Part shown: piece by piece, positions 9,574 through 18,061 of the stretch | Numbering within the stretch: the first letter of the stretch is position 1 | Layout of the letters: the number at the start of each line of letters is the position of its first letter | Source of the DNA: Anaerolineales bacterium | GTDB lineage: Bacteria; Chloroflexota; Anaerolineae; Anaerolineales; UBA4823 | Length of the DNA stretch: 64,000 nt | Direction of reading: 5' to 3' | Assembly: GCA_016929095.1 (NCBI GenBank) | Contig: JAFGJM010000050.1 | Coordinates: forward strand, 1 to 64,000 | Position numbers and translations under genes: made by a program | Notes under the pieces: model-generated | The model's input: only the letters and a program-made list of their open reading frames with translations | What the model was told of the DNA's origin: nothing | Databases searched by the model: none

Positions 9574-10059
9574 ATGTTCCGACGGCGCGAAGAAGCAAAC
9601 CTACCGGAAATGCCTCAACCTGCTCCCACAGAACGGGTGACCTCCGTATTGGGTCCTGGCATCACCTGGAAAGGCGATCTCAACGGGAGCGGCGGTATCC
9701 GCATCGAAGGCGCTTTCGAAGGTAATATCGGCTTACGAGGGTTGCTGGTGGTAGGTGAAAGCGGCAGAGTGACGTGTGAACATTTACGCGCCAATGTGGT
9801 CATCATTGCCGGCGCGGTAAAAGGAGATATCACCGCCGAAAGGGTAGAAATTCGCGCCAGCGGCAGGGTATGGGGTGATGTGGTAACCGCCGCATTTGCT
9901 ACGGAAGAAGGCGCTTTTTTACGCGGTCATATCACCATGGAAGAGAAAGTGGATATTGGTCTGGGCACCCCACCCGTAATAAATGATTTACCTCAAGAAA
10001 CGCAAGCAGACATTACATTACCCGGCTTGCCGGGCGCTAAATCGGATAACTCACTATGA
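9574..10059 (+). CDS. bactofilin family cytoskeletal protein
   Basis: Bactofilins polymerise without nucleotide into filaments that act as scaffolds for envelope synthesis. Residues about 25-125 show the right-handed beta-helix pattern, with short repeats of small hydrophobics and glycines such as GDLNGSGGIRIEGAFEGNI and GDITAERVEIRASGRVWGDV. The N- and C-terminal tails are charged and Pro-rich, as usual. A CAGGAG site precedes the ATG. It lies between a DNA repair gene and a two-component system, neither of which indicates its process. Confidence 0.92.
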   Translation: MFRRREEANLPEMPQPAPTERVTSVLGPGITWKGDLNGSGGIRIEGAFEGNIGLRGLLVVGESGRVTCEHLRANVVIIAGAVKGDITAERVEIRASGRVWGDVVTAAFATEEGAFLRGHITMEEKVDIGLGTPPVINDLPQETQADITLPGLPGAKSDNSL

Positions 10060-10189
10060 AAACCATTCATTTGCCGCCGACCATGCACAGGTTTCATGGC
10101 GCAATTTTTAAAATCTGATGGGGTACTATATTAATCATGATCTTTACCTTCGCCAGTCATATTGTGTAGAGGATTTTTGTGAATTTCGA

Positions 10190-10195
10190 TATAAT
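10190..10195 (+). promoter_or_regulatory. possible -10 element for the two-component operon
   Basis: A TATAAT hexamer lies about 30 nt before the GTG start of the response regulator, in an AT-rich stretch. No good -35 is found at 16-18 nt, so only the -10 is supported. Confidence 0.4.
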
Positions 10196-10224
10196 TTGTA
10201 GTTGAAAACTCTTGGAGGTGACTC

Positions 10225-10923
10225 GTGACTCGCATCATGCTCGTGGATGATGAACCGCTAATCATAGATTCCTTAACCTATAGTCTGCAACGCGAAGGCT
10301 TCGAAGTCAGAGCTGTGGGAGATGGGTCGATTGCCTTACAATCAATCGAGGAATATCAACCCAACTTGGTGGTTCTGGATATCATGCTGCCAGGCATGAG
10401 CGGGTTGGAGATATGCCGCCGGTTGAGAGCGCAAAGTTCCATCCCGGTAATCATGCTCACAGCCCGCGGCGAGGAATTCGACCGGGTTTTAGGCCTGGAA
10501 GTAGGTGCCGATGACTATCTGGCTAAACCTTTCTCCTTCCGTGAATTGCTGGCTCGCATTCGGTCTGTGCTGCGGCGTGTCGAATTGGACCGTCAGGCTA
10601 TTCAATTCAAGTCCATTGATATCGGTAATATCAGTCTGGATGTGATTGCCCGCCGGGTGATCATCGATGGAAAAGAGATCCCATTTTCGGCGCGGGAATT
10701 CGATTTGTTGGCAACCCTTATGAAACATGCCGGGCAGGCTCTCAGCCGGGAGGATCTGCTCAATCAAGTCTGGGGCGATGCCTGGTATGGCGATCCCCGC
10801 ACTTTAGATGTCCATGTCCGTTGGCTGCGCATGAAAATAGAAGAAGACCCTGCCAGTCCCATATATATCCAAACCGTAAGAGGTCATGGCTACCGCTTCG
10901 TTGGGCCGGAAGAATTAGAATAG
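10225..10923 (+). CDS. OmpR/PhoB family response regulator
   Basis: Receiver domain (about 1-118) with acidic pocket D9/D10, phosphoacceptor D52 and K101, followed by a winged-helix DNA-binding domain (about 130-230) ending in the HGYRFVG motif typical of the family. A GTG start at 10225 is supported by GGAGG 6 nt upstream. The cognate kinase follows after 63 bp. The stimulus and target genes are not evident; bactofilin is immediately upstream but separated by 165 bp with its own -10-like element. Confidence 0.95.
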   Translation: MTRIMLVDDEPLIIDSLTYSLQREGFEVRAVGDGSIALQSIEEYQPNLVVLDIMLPGMSGLEICRRLRAQSSIPVIMLTARGEEFDRVLGLEVGADDYLAKPFSFRELLARIRSVLRRVELDRQAIQFKSIDIGNISLDVIARRVIIDGKEIPFSAREFDLLATLMKHAGQALSREDLLNQVWGDAWYGDPRTLDVHVRWLRMKIEEDPASPIYIQTVRGHGYRFVGPEELE

Positions 10924-10986
10924 AAATCACAATAAAACCATACTTACGAATAATCACGCCGCTTCCTTAGTTTTTCTTATTGAGTT

Positions 10987-12441
10987 ATGAAGCGTTCCTT
11001 CGGTTCTGTTTACCTTCGTTTTAACCTGTCTCACCTGATATTTTGGATGGTGAGTATTCTGGTCATTTCGATATTTATCGGCTATGCGCTATACTCCACC
11101 AGTTTCTGGCAAACTCAAAATCATTTAAACACCCTGGCAGATATCGCCAGCCAGTTGCTGCCATCGGACTTGCTTGACTACCAACATAACGCGGGCAATA
11201 CAGAGCTATTAGCTGCCCATATGGATCTTGTCTTTGCAAACGAACCAAACCTCCAATGGGTAATTTTCTCGCCGCAAGGTGATCTAATTATCAGTTCCTA
11301 CCAGAATACATCCATAGATACTTCCCCTATATTCGACCCGGAATTTGAAGAAGCGCTGACCAGTTCGTCTGGAAAAAGTCAGAAAACCAGCCAAAATGCT
11401 GAAAGTCAAACCACGCTTTATCAGTCAATCCGGATTGAAAAAGATGGACAGGTATTAGGTATCTTACGCCTGGCGTATTCCCTGTACTCCCCCCTTCAAG
11501 CCGCTCGTACATCGATCATCTTATTCTTTATCCTGGTAGGTTCGATATCAATTGTTGTGGGGAGTTTGTCATTAATCACCGCCAGAAATCTCACCATACC
11601 CATCGATGCGATCACTCAAATGGCAGATCAAATTGCCCATGGCGATCTGGAAGCCCGGGTCGAGATCTCAAAAAAATCTCCTGAAATGGCATACCTGGGG
11701 CAGGCATTCAACCAGATGGCAGAGCGGTTGAAAGTCCAAGTCACTGAATTACGCAGTTTCGTTGCTAACGCAAGCCATGAATTACGTACGCCTCTCACTG
11801 TGATTAAACTGCGCATTGAAGCGCTGCGCACCGGAGCAATGGATGAACCGGAAGTTGCCAACCGCTTTTTAGCTGAGGTGGAGAGTGAAGTAGACCGCCT
11901 CAGCCGCATGGTGGGAGACATGCTGGACCTTTCCCGTATCGAAGCCGGTCTCACTGCCAGCCAGCGCACCCTGGTGGACATGGCTGGGATTTTTCAAGAT
12001 GTGAAAGATACGATGAAGGTACGCGCCGAACGCGCAGGGCTTGAATTGATTTGCCATGTACAACAAGGGCTGCTTCCTGTGATAGGCGTAGAAGACCAAT
12101 TACGGCGCATGGTATACAACCTGATAGATAACGCCATCAAATACACCTCGCGCGGCGGCAAGGTGGAATTGAATTTATGTGCTTCACTCGACCCCGACAA
12201 AATATTATTATCTATTAAAGATACCGGCTTTGGCATCACGCCAGAGCAATTACCCCATATCTTTGAACGTTTCTTCCGGGTAGAAGCCACCCGCCCGCGC
12301 TATGGCCCACCTCAAGGTAGTGGACTGGGGCTATCAATCGCGAAATCGATTGTAGAAATCCATGGGGGAAAAATTTGGGCGAACAGCGCCGTGGGCAAAG
12401 GCACCACATTTTTCATAGAACTGCCGGTGATCAAAGAGTAA
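10987..12441 (+). CDS. membrane sensor histidine kinase with HAMP domain
   Basis: Partner of the preceding response regulator. Layout: TM helix (about 15-37), extracytoplasmic sensor domain of about 140 residues without a recognisable ligand motif, second TM (about 178-200), HAMP linker, HisKA with phosphoacceptor H264 in ASHELRTPL, and a HATPase domain with N box (NLIDNAIKYT) and G boxes (KDTGFGI, GSGLGLSIAKSI). Length 484 aa is usual. No terminator is obvious before the convergent small gene at 12531. Confidence 0.95.
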   Translation: MKRSFGSVYLRFNLSHLIFWMVSILVISIFIGYALYSTSFWQTQNHLNTLADIASQLLPSDLLDYQHNAGNTELLAAHMDLVFANEPNLQWVIFSPQGDLIISSYQNTSIDTSPIFDPEFEEALTSSSGKSQKTSQNAESQTTLYQSIRIEKDGQVLGILRLAYSLYSPLQAARTSIILFFILVGSISIVVGSLSLITARNLTIPIDAITQMADQIAHGDLEARVEISKKSPEMAYLGQAFNQMAERLKVQVTELRSFVANASHELRTPLTVIKLRIEALRTGAMDEPEVANRFLAEVESEVDRLSRMVGDMLDLSRIEAGLTASQRTLVDMAGIFQDVKDTMKVRAERAGLELICHVQQGLLPVIGVEDQLRRMVYNLIDNAIKYTSRGGKVELNLCASLDPDKILLSIKDTGFGITPEQLPHIFERFFRVEATRPRYGPPQGSGLGLSIAKSIVEIHGGKIWANSAVGKGTTFFIELPVIKE

Positions 12442-12530
12442 ATAAATAACCTTGCCGTGTTCTCTATTCCCAGCGCAAAACACCCCTAACTTGTTATAAG
12501 AAAGCGCAGGTAATCAAAACGGTGGTTCAT

Positions 12531-12767
12531 TCAGGTTTGATCGATTCGCGGAGAGTCATTTGCCAGTGCTTCGATTTCAGCGGCATTCATGACCAAACGA
12601 CGCACCAGGTCAGGCAAGCAGGATAGTTTCCCCACAGCATGCCCCACGTTGGTGCGTATATCTATCAATCGGGCATGAACCCGGCCATCATCGCCCGTCC
12701 AGCAGCGCAGAACAAAACTGCAATAGCCGGGTGGATTTGGTTCCTGTTCTGGTTGTACATCTGTCAT
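12531..12767 (-). CDS. small conserved-looking protein, unknown function, candidate SARP regulon member
   Basis: Encodes 78 aa. The ATG at 12767 is preferred over a TTG at 12773 because AGGA lies 8 nt upstream of it. The core pattern FVLRCWTGDDGRVHARLIDIRTN followed by a hydrophobic stretch (VGKLSCLPDLVRRLV) resembles small beta-strand/helix proteins I have seen in Chloroflexota, but I cannot name a family. No signal peptide or TM segment. Its promoter is nearly identical to that of the propeller lipoprotein gene upstream, which links the two functionally. No enzymatic motif is visible. Confidence 0.6.
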   Translation of the reverse strand: MTDVQPEQEPNPPGYCSFVLRCWTGDDGRVHARLIDIRTNVGHAVGKLSCLPDLVRRLVMNAAEIEALANDSPRIDQT

Positions 12768-12797
12768 TATCAATGTCCTGCTTACCTCAGATTGATT

Positions 12798-12869
12798 TCA
12801 GGATATCATTCAAGTCTCGTGAAACTCTCGCCAGGACACACGCTTTGATTAAAAAATGGGGGACAATTT
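12798..12869 (-). promoter_or_regulatory. SARP-box-like promoter, copy 1 (small-protein gene)
   Basis: Read on the minus strand: AAATTGTCCCC (12869-12859), a 24-nt variable stretch, CTG, heptamer GCGAGAG (12831-12825), TTTC, heptamer ACGAGAC (12820-12814), 8 nt, then TATCCT (12805-12800) preceded by TGA, an extended -10. The expected start site is about 25 nt before the ATG at 12767. Copy 2 at 15499-15570 is aligned without gaps (offset 2701). Heptamers 11 bp apart, with the nearer one 8 bp from the -10, match published SARP operator geometry. Confidence 0.7.
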
Positions 12870-12945
12870 CAGAAAGACCTTTCACCTGGTCAAGGTCCCC
12901 GTCACTTTTGCGATAACTCGTTCGGGTAATTAATGGCAACGAAAA

Positions 12946-12978
12946 TGCCTCCCAAAAACAATCTGCTTCTGGGAGGCA
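12946..12978 (-). terminator. intrinsic terminator of the propeller lipoprotein gene
   Basis: Perfect 9-bp stem (TGCCTCCCA / TGGGAGGCA) 27 bp after the stop codon at 13005. On the minus strand the hairpin is followed by TTTTC. The short U-run is modest but the position fits. Confidence 0.65.
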
Positions 12979-13004
12979 GCGATATGGAAGAAATGGGAGC
13001 CGGA

Positions 13005-15473
13005 TTACTTGTATTCCATATCGATAGCTAAAATCACATTGACGCGGACGCCTTCCTGGATCAAATTCAAAGTCAAGTAAGCGTGTTCACCCTTGATGAA
13101 GAACCAGGTGCTGGTTTCCGGATCATCGTAACCACCGTGCCAGCCCATACAACGGTCATTATCACGACACTTTCCATTTTCATTCAGGTCCAGCAGCCAG
13201 CCAGCCTTCGGCAGTTCGCGCAGGTAGAAATCACGCGCGGTTTCGAAAAATGATGGCGTCCAATAATTAAGCACATTATCTTTTTCTGCATAGATATCTT
13301 CAGCATCGGGAAGCATAGGCATTCCCGTGATTTCATCGTAAATGACCCCGTCAACACCTGCGGTGACTTTAGGCGCTGTGGGCGCCTCGGGCGCCTGCGT
13401 AACCTGAATATCCGGTGCAGGTTCTGGGGCTGCAGAAGTAAGCTCTCCACCCGGTACATAGCGCGCAATACCGCCGCCGCCATCGGTATAACCTCCGCCA
13501 ACCCAAACCGTACCCAACTGATCAATATGCACCGTGTTCAGGTTATTGGTCGGCAAGCCATCCACAGTGCTGATGCGCTGCCAGGTCTGACCATCGCCGT
13601 AGTAAAGACCGACATAGGTGGTAGCCCAAATCGTACCAGAGGAGTCAATTGCGATATCGGAAACAGTTTGTGTGGTCATACCGAAAAACATGGTGCGCAA
13701 GGGTTCAGGCTCCAGGATGGTGGTCGCCTGCGACCCATCATAACGAGCCAATCCCTCGGAGGTTCCGAGCAGTAACGAACCGTCCGAGTGCTTGGCGATC
13801 ACGCCGATGTTGTCGTCCGGCAGCCCGGGAGCATCGGGACCCAGGACTATTTCGAGATTTCCACCCACCAGGCGAGCCAATCCATCGGTGGTGCCTACCC
13901 AGAGTGTATCGCCATCCAGAAGCAGGGCGCGCACGGTTTTAGAGGGCAAACCATCTGCATCCGTGAGAGTTTTGGTGGAACCGCCTTCCATGATGATCAA
14001 GCCTTCAGATGTGCCGAACCAGACCGTACCGCCGTCGGAGGCAGCAATCGCATTGACCGACCCATTGATCCCCTGGTCAGATGCGTAAGGCTGCCAGGCG
14101 CTCCCATCGAAGAAGCTGGCGCGCTGTGAGTCATGGGCATTCCATAGTCCACCCTGCGGAGCCGGGAAAATACCCTGGAACCAACTGGCTGGAGGGCCGC
14201 CTTCTCCCGCCTGGAAAAGCTCCCAAAGCTTATCAGCCTGGTTGGCATCCAGGCGATGTGCGCCGCGGTCGGTGCCGATCCACAAATTGCCATCCTGATC
14301 CTGAGCGAAATCTTCAACAAAATTACTGGCAAGCTGGTCATCTTCGATGAATAAAGGCTGCCATTCGCCGCCGGTTAAGCCCTGGATACCGCCATTGTAA
14401 GTGGCATAGTATACATTACCTGATGAATCTACCAGCAAATCGGTTACGCGCGCCTGATTTTCAGAAGTGAAACTTTGCAGGCAGGTTTGCGAAGCAGGAT
14501 CGAACTGGCGGATTTCCCCCAAAACTGTAGCCATCCACAGTGTGCCATCCGGAGCAATATCCAGTCCAGTGATTGAATACGGAGGAAAATTGGATACATT
14601 GTCACGATTGAACAGACTCCAGGAGCCATTCTGATATCGAACCAATCCACCGCTGGTACCCAGCCAGACCACGCCATCGTCGCCGACTACAATCGATTTG
14701 ATATCTTGATCAGGCAGGCCATTATCACTGTTGAAAACCTGTATACCCTGTGTGCTGACCACTGAAACGCCTTTGTAACCCCCGACCCAGATATCATCAC
14801 CCACCACATCCAGGGCATAAACGCTGTTCCATGCCAGGCCATCCGATTCGGTGAACTGCTGCCAATTGCCATTGGAATAATCGTAAATGCCCAGACCGCC
14901 ATAACCAATCAATAAACGATTATGGGCTTGATCACAATAGATTTTCGCGATTGTAGAGCTGCCGACATTGCCTTCTTCGGGCGTGATTTGATTAGTATCC
15001 CAAACGCCGGCTGCCGGGTCGAAGAAGTTGAGACCTTTTTCGGTAGCCACAACAATGCGCAGCTTGGGGATCGAACAGACCGTCACATCGTAAGCGCCGA
15101 GGTAACCCATACCATCCAGGGTGGTATATTTAGTGGTTTGGTTCGTGGAAAGGTCCCAGGCGACCACGCCGCCCAAAGTGGCAGCCCACAGGGTATTCTC
15201 ATGCAACGCCAGACCGTTGACATAGTTGGCGTTGGAGTAGATATGCCAGCCGGGCGTAAGTCCGCCGATGGTGGTCGTTTCAGATTCAGACCCGGAGGTC
15301 GTTTCAGCAGCAGGAAGCTGCTCAGGGGATTCGGCAAAACTCTCCTCAGCAGGCTCAGACCCGGTTTCGGATTCTACAGACGCCGCTTGTTTACTGCCAA
15401 ATAACCCGCAAGCCAGGGTTGAAAATATTACAATGAAGGCAATACACAGTAATTTGAAGTTTCGTTTTCTCAT
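13005..15473 (-). CDS. lipoprotein with Reg_prop beta-propeller repeats
   Basis: Signal peptide with lipobox STLAC (lipidated C22), a Glu/Ser-rich linker, then about ten repeats of the two-component-regulator propeller type (for example VGDDGVVWLGTSGGLVRYQ and DIAPDGTLWMATVLGEIRQF) forming one or two propellers. A C-terminal domain of about 110 residues (from MPMLPDAEDIY) contains a Cys pair (C...RDNDRC) and a FYLRELPKAGW motif. Such propellers usually sit on hybrid histidine kinases; here there is no TM helix after the anchor and no kinase, so it can only act outside the membrane. Its promoter carries the SARP-like operator, directly downstream of the SARP gene. Confidence 0.88.
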   Translation of the reverse strand: MRKRNFKLLCIAFIVIFSTLACGLFGSKQAASVESETGSEPAEESFAESPEQLPAAETTSGSESETTTIGGLTPGWHIYSNANYVNGLALHENTLWAATLGGVVAWDLSTNQTTKYTTLDGMGYLGAYDVTVCSIPKLRIVVATEKGLNFFDPAAGVWDTNQITPEEGNVGSSTIAKIYCDQAHNRLLIGYGGLGIYDYSNGNWQQFTESDGLAWNSVYALDVVGDDIWVGGYKGVSVVSTQGIQVFNSDNGLPDQDIKSIVVGDDGVVWLGTSGGLVRYQNGSWSLFNRDNVSNFPPYSITGLDIAPDGTLWMATVLGEIRQFDPASQTCLQSFTSENQARVTDLLVDSSGNVYYATYNGGIQGLTGGEWQPLFIEDDQLASNFVEDFAQDQDGNLWIGTDRGAHRLDANQADKLWELFQAGEGGPPASWFQGIFPAPQGGLWNAHDSQRASFFDGSAWQPYASDQGINGSVNAIAASDGGTVWFGTSEGLIIMEGGSTKTLTDADGLPSKTVRALLLDGDTLWVGTTDGLARLVGGNLEIVLGPDAPGLPDDNIGVIAKHSDGSLLLGTSEGLARYDGSQATTILEPEPLRTMFFGMTTQTVSDIAIDSSGTIWATTYVGLYYGDGQTWQRISTVDGLPTNNLNTVHIDQLGTVWVGGGYTDGGGGIARYVPGGELTSAAPEPAPDIQVTQAPEAPTAPKVTAGVDGVIYDEITGMPMLPDAEDIYAEKDNVLNYWTPSFFETARDFYLRELPKAGWLLDLNENGKCRDNDRCMGWHGGYDDPETSTWFFIKGEHAYLTLNLIQEGVRVNVILAIDMEYK

Positions 15474-15498
15474 GGTTTTTCTAGACTCCTTATATTCT

Positions 15499-15570
15499 TC
15501 AGGATACCATGCAGGTCTCGTGAAACTCTCGCCAGTTTGGCTCTTTTTTTATCGGGAAAGGGGACAATTT
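15499..15570 (-). promoter_or_regulatory. SARP-box-like promoter, copy 2 (propeller lipoprotein gene)
   Basis: Minus-strand order: AAATTGTCCCC (15570-15560), 24 nt, CTG, GCGAGAG (15532-15526), TTTC, ACGAGAC (15521-15515), 8 nt, TATCCT (15506-15501) preceded by TGG. The expected start site, near 15493, lies just before the AAGGAG ribosome site (15491-15486) of the lipoprotein gene. It lies 30 bp past the end of the regulator gene at 15601. Confidence 0.7.
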
Positions 15571-15600
15571 GAAGAAATATGAAGTTTTGGAGTGGTTCAA

Positions 15601-18036
15601 TTATTCTCGCCGCAATGCAGCCATGTCGCGTTTGATGGTGCGCATGCTGACATCCAGAATCTGTGCCAGTTCAAGCTGGGTAAGCCGGGCACCTTGCATT
15701 TGGGCTTCCTGGAGCAATCGAATCAAACGGGCACGGCGTAAGCCAACCGCGCCTCGAGTCGCTTTAATGGCTGCGTCAACCAATCCGGCATCCAGGGTCA
15801 ACCGAACAGGGAGTGTGCTTTTCGCCTGCAAACCGGATAATTGACGCGTGATCACGCCTGCAGCAGGCGCAGGGGCAATCCCATAAGCGTATATTTTCTC
15901 CATCACCCGGCGGGTGATAGGGTGATAGGTGAAAAATGCCTGGCGGGCTGGTTCGTCCTCTAACTGAGCAGCGCCCAATAGCAATCTTTGATAGGCGCGC
16001 TCCAGGTAAGCCCGCGCTTGTTCTACCTGTCCATTGGCTTCCAAAGCCTGAGAATGAGCATAATATATAACCAGGGTTGTTTCCTCGAACCCCTCGCCCT
16101 GAACCAATGATATGATGGCATGGCGGCTTACTGCCAGTGCCTGGTCGGCCTGACCCAACCCCAGCAGAGTCAAAACCTGGTAGGCAAGCATTTCAGATAG
16201 AAAAGGCAGTTCCCCCATCTTTTCATACAGGTCGTGCGCCCGGCGGAATGCTTCCAGCGCCGGCTGGTGTTTTTCCTGAATCCATAAAGCACAACCTAAA
16301 GTGGTGGATGCCGCTGCTTCCCAGGCTGGCTGCTGATGGTTCCGGAAAGTGTCCAACGCCTGGTTGATCAGCGCAATAGCCTGCGATGCATTGGCTTCAT
16401 CATAATCGATCAACGAATCGGCGATGTTGTATTGATTGATAGCCATCTCGACAGGATCGCATAATTGTTCGCAGATCTGGCGCGCGTTTTCCAGGAGACG
16501 CAGGCACTCGGGAAATCTGCCAAGCTGAGCCATAACGATAGCCAGGTTGTGAAGGGTTTGAACTTCCCGGCGGCGCGAGCCCACGTCCCGCCAGATACTC
16601 AGCTCTTCCTGATAGGCAAGCATGGCATCGCGACAGGCAAAGCGGTCTCCATAAATTAAGGCAATCCCACGCAAAGCTTCAGCCAGAGCAGTGCGCAGGC
16701 CATGTTCATAGGCTAATGAACGCATTTCCTGCAAGATGGTAAGCGCTTCGGTGCTGCGTCCCTGACGGTAGAGTGTGTATCCTTTCGATTTGAGTGCCTG
16801 AATAATATACCCCGGAGAGTTCAGGGTATGCGCCAGTTTAAGCGCTTGCTCGGCGCTGCGGGCAGATTGCACCCCCATCCCAGCCAGACGCTGCGCCTGA
16901 GAGAGGACCAACAGGGCATGAAGTTCGATCCAACGATCTCCTGAATCATGCGCCAGGATTAACGCCTCCGATGCTTTCTCCCGGGCTTCATCCGCCTGGC
17001 GCAGGTGAAAAGCTAGTTGCGCCTGCCGAACTAAAAGCGGGGCGGTATCTGGCTGGCAGTTTTCCAACAATCGAGCCGCACACTCGTACTCTTCGGCGCA
17101 TAAAGCCAGGTCGATTTCTATCAGATACATTTTCTCTGGAACGATAGGAGGCGATAAAGCGCGGAGTTGTTCCACCAGGGATTTCAATGCAGGTGCATCG
17201 CTGCAGACTGCCGCCTGGCGCGCCTGGTCTATTAGCGCCTCGGATGAAGATTCTTCCGCTAAGTTTGACGCAAATGTGAAAGACATGGCATCATCAATGC
17301 GTAAAGATTGCGCCAGCGTCAGGGTGGCTGTCTCAGGTTCTATACCAAGCTCGTCAGTAGATAGAGTTAAAAACCGTTCAAAAGCTGCCAGAGCAGCCCC
17401 CCGCCTTCCCAACTCCCGATATACATTCATAAGGTTACGCAGAGCTGATTCATCATAAGGCTCAGCTTGCACCAGACGCTCGGCAATGGGAAGAACCTGG
17501 TTGTAACGCTGCTGGTGGATCAGTTTATTGCAAACCCGGTGAGATAGGTGAACATATTGCAAGTACAGGGATTCCCGCTCTTCAACCAGCCAATCGTCAT
17601 AAAGCCTCTCCAACAAGTTCCCCCGATATAGGGTAATGGCTTCCAGCCAGACATCCAGATTGTCTTCAGCCGCAGCTTCCCGGAAGGCTTCCACATCCAG
17701 CCAACGTGCATTGGGCGGCAGGAATAACTCCTGAGAATTGGTTTCCAGGCGCAAATCGGGCAGCGAACGGCGTAGAAGCCATAATAAGTCGCTCAGCCGG
17801 CTGCGGCCATACTGTTCGGCCGCATCGGGAAAGAGCAAACCCGCCAGATACTCGCGGCGCAGTGGTTTGGGGTATAGAAGAAGGGCTGCCAGGAGCCCAT
17901 GCGTGCGATGGGGAAGACTCGAATAGGATTGTTTGTCGCAGACAATCTGAACATCACCCAGCAAACTGAACCGGATTATTCCTTCAGGCGCGGGTTGAAT
18001 GGGTTTAGATTCCTGGCTGAACCTTGGTATTGACAT
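15601..18036 (-). CDS. SARP/BTAD-type transcriptional regulator with TPR array and second C-terminal HTH
   Basis: Residues about 20-110 form an OmpR-like winged helix (IRFSLLGDVQIV...LLAALLLYPKPLRREYLAGLLFPD), and about 115-255 a bacterial transcriptional activation domain with the typical WLDVEAFREAA and PYDESALRNLMNVYRELGRRGAALAAFERF segments. The next 500 residues are TPR-like helical repeats. The last 60 residues contain another HTH (TQLELAQILDVSMRTIKRDMAALRR), unusual for this class. No AAA/NB-ARC ATPase lies between, unlike AfsR. It starts 25 bp after the AIR-synthase-like gene and is probably co-transcribed. It is the likely regulator of the two matching promoters downstream. Confidence 0.88.
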   Translation of the reverse strand: MSIPRFSQESKPIQPAPEGIIRFSLLGDVQIVCDKQSYSSLPHRTHGLLAALLLYPKPLRREYLAGLLFPDAAEQYGRSRLSDLLWLLRRSLPDLRLETNSQELFLPPNARWLDVEAFREAAAEDNLDVWLEAITLYRGNLLERLYDDWLVEERESLYLQYVHLSHRVCNKLIHQQRYNQVLPIAERLVQAEPYDESALRNLMNVYRELGRRGAALAAFERFLTLSTDELGIEPETATLTLAQSLRIDDAMSFTFASNLAEESSSEALIDQARQAAVCSDAPALKSLVEQLRALSPPIVPEKMYLIEIDLALCAEEYECAARLLENCQPDTAPLLVRQAQLAFHLRQADEAREKASEALILAHDSGDRWIELHALLVLSQAQRLAGMGVQSARSAEQALKLAHTLNSPGYIIQALKSKGYTLYRQGRSTEALTILQEMRSLAYEHGLRTALAEALRGIALIYGDRFACRDAMLAYQEELSIWRDVGSRRREVQTLHNLAIVMAQLGRFPECLRLLENARQICEQLCDPVEMAINQYNIADSLIDYDEANASQAIALINQALDTFRNHQQPAWEAAASTTLGCALWIQEKHQPALEAFRRAHDLYEKMGELPFLSEMLAYQVLTLLGLGQADQALAVSRHAIISLVQGEGFEETTLVIYYAHSQALEANGQVEQARAYLERAYQRLLLGAAQLEDEPARQAFFTYHPITRRVMEKIYAYGIAPAPAAGVITRQLSGLQAKSTLPVRLTLDAGLVDAAIKATRGAVGLRRARLIRLLQEAQMQGARLTQLELAQILDVSMRTIKRDMAALRRE

Positions 18037-18061
18037 TGATTTTCTTTCGGGTTATGCTCGA

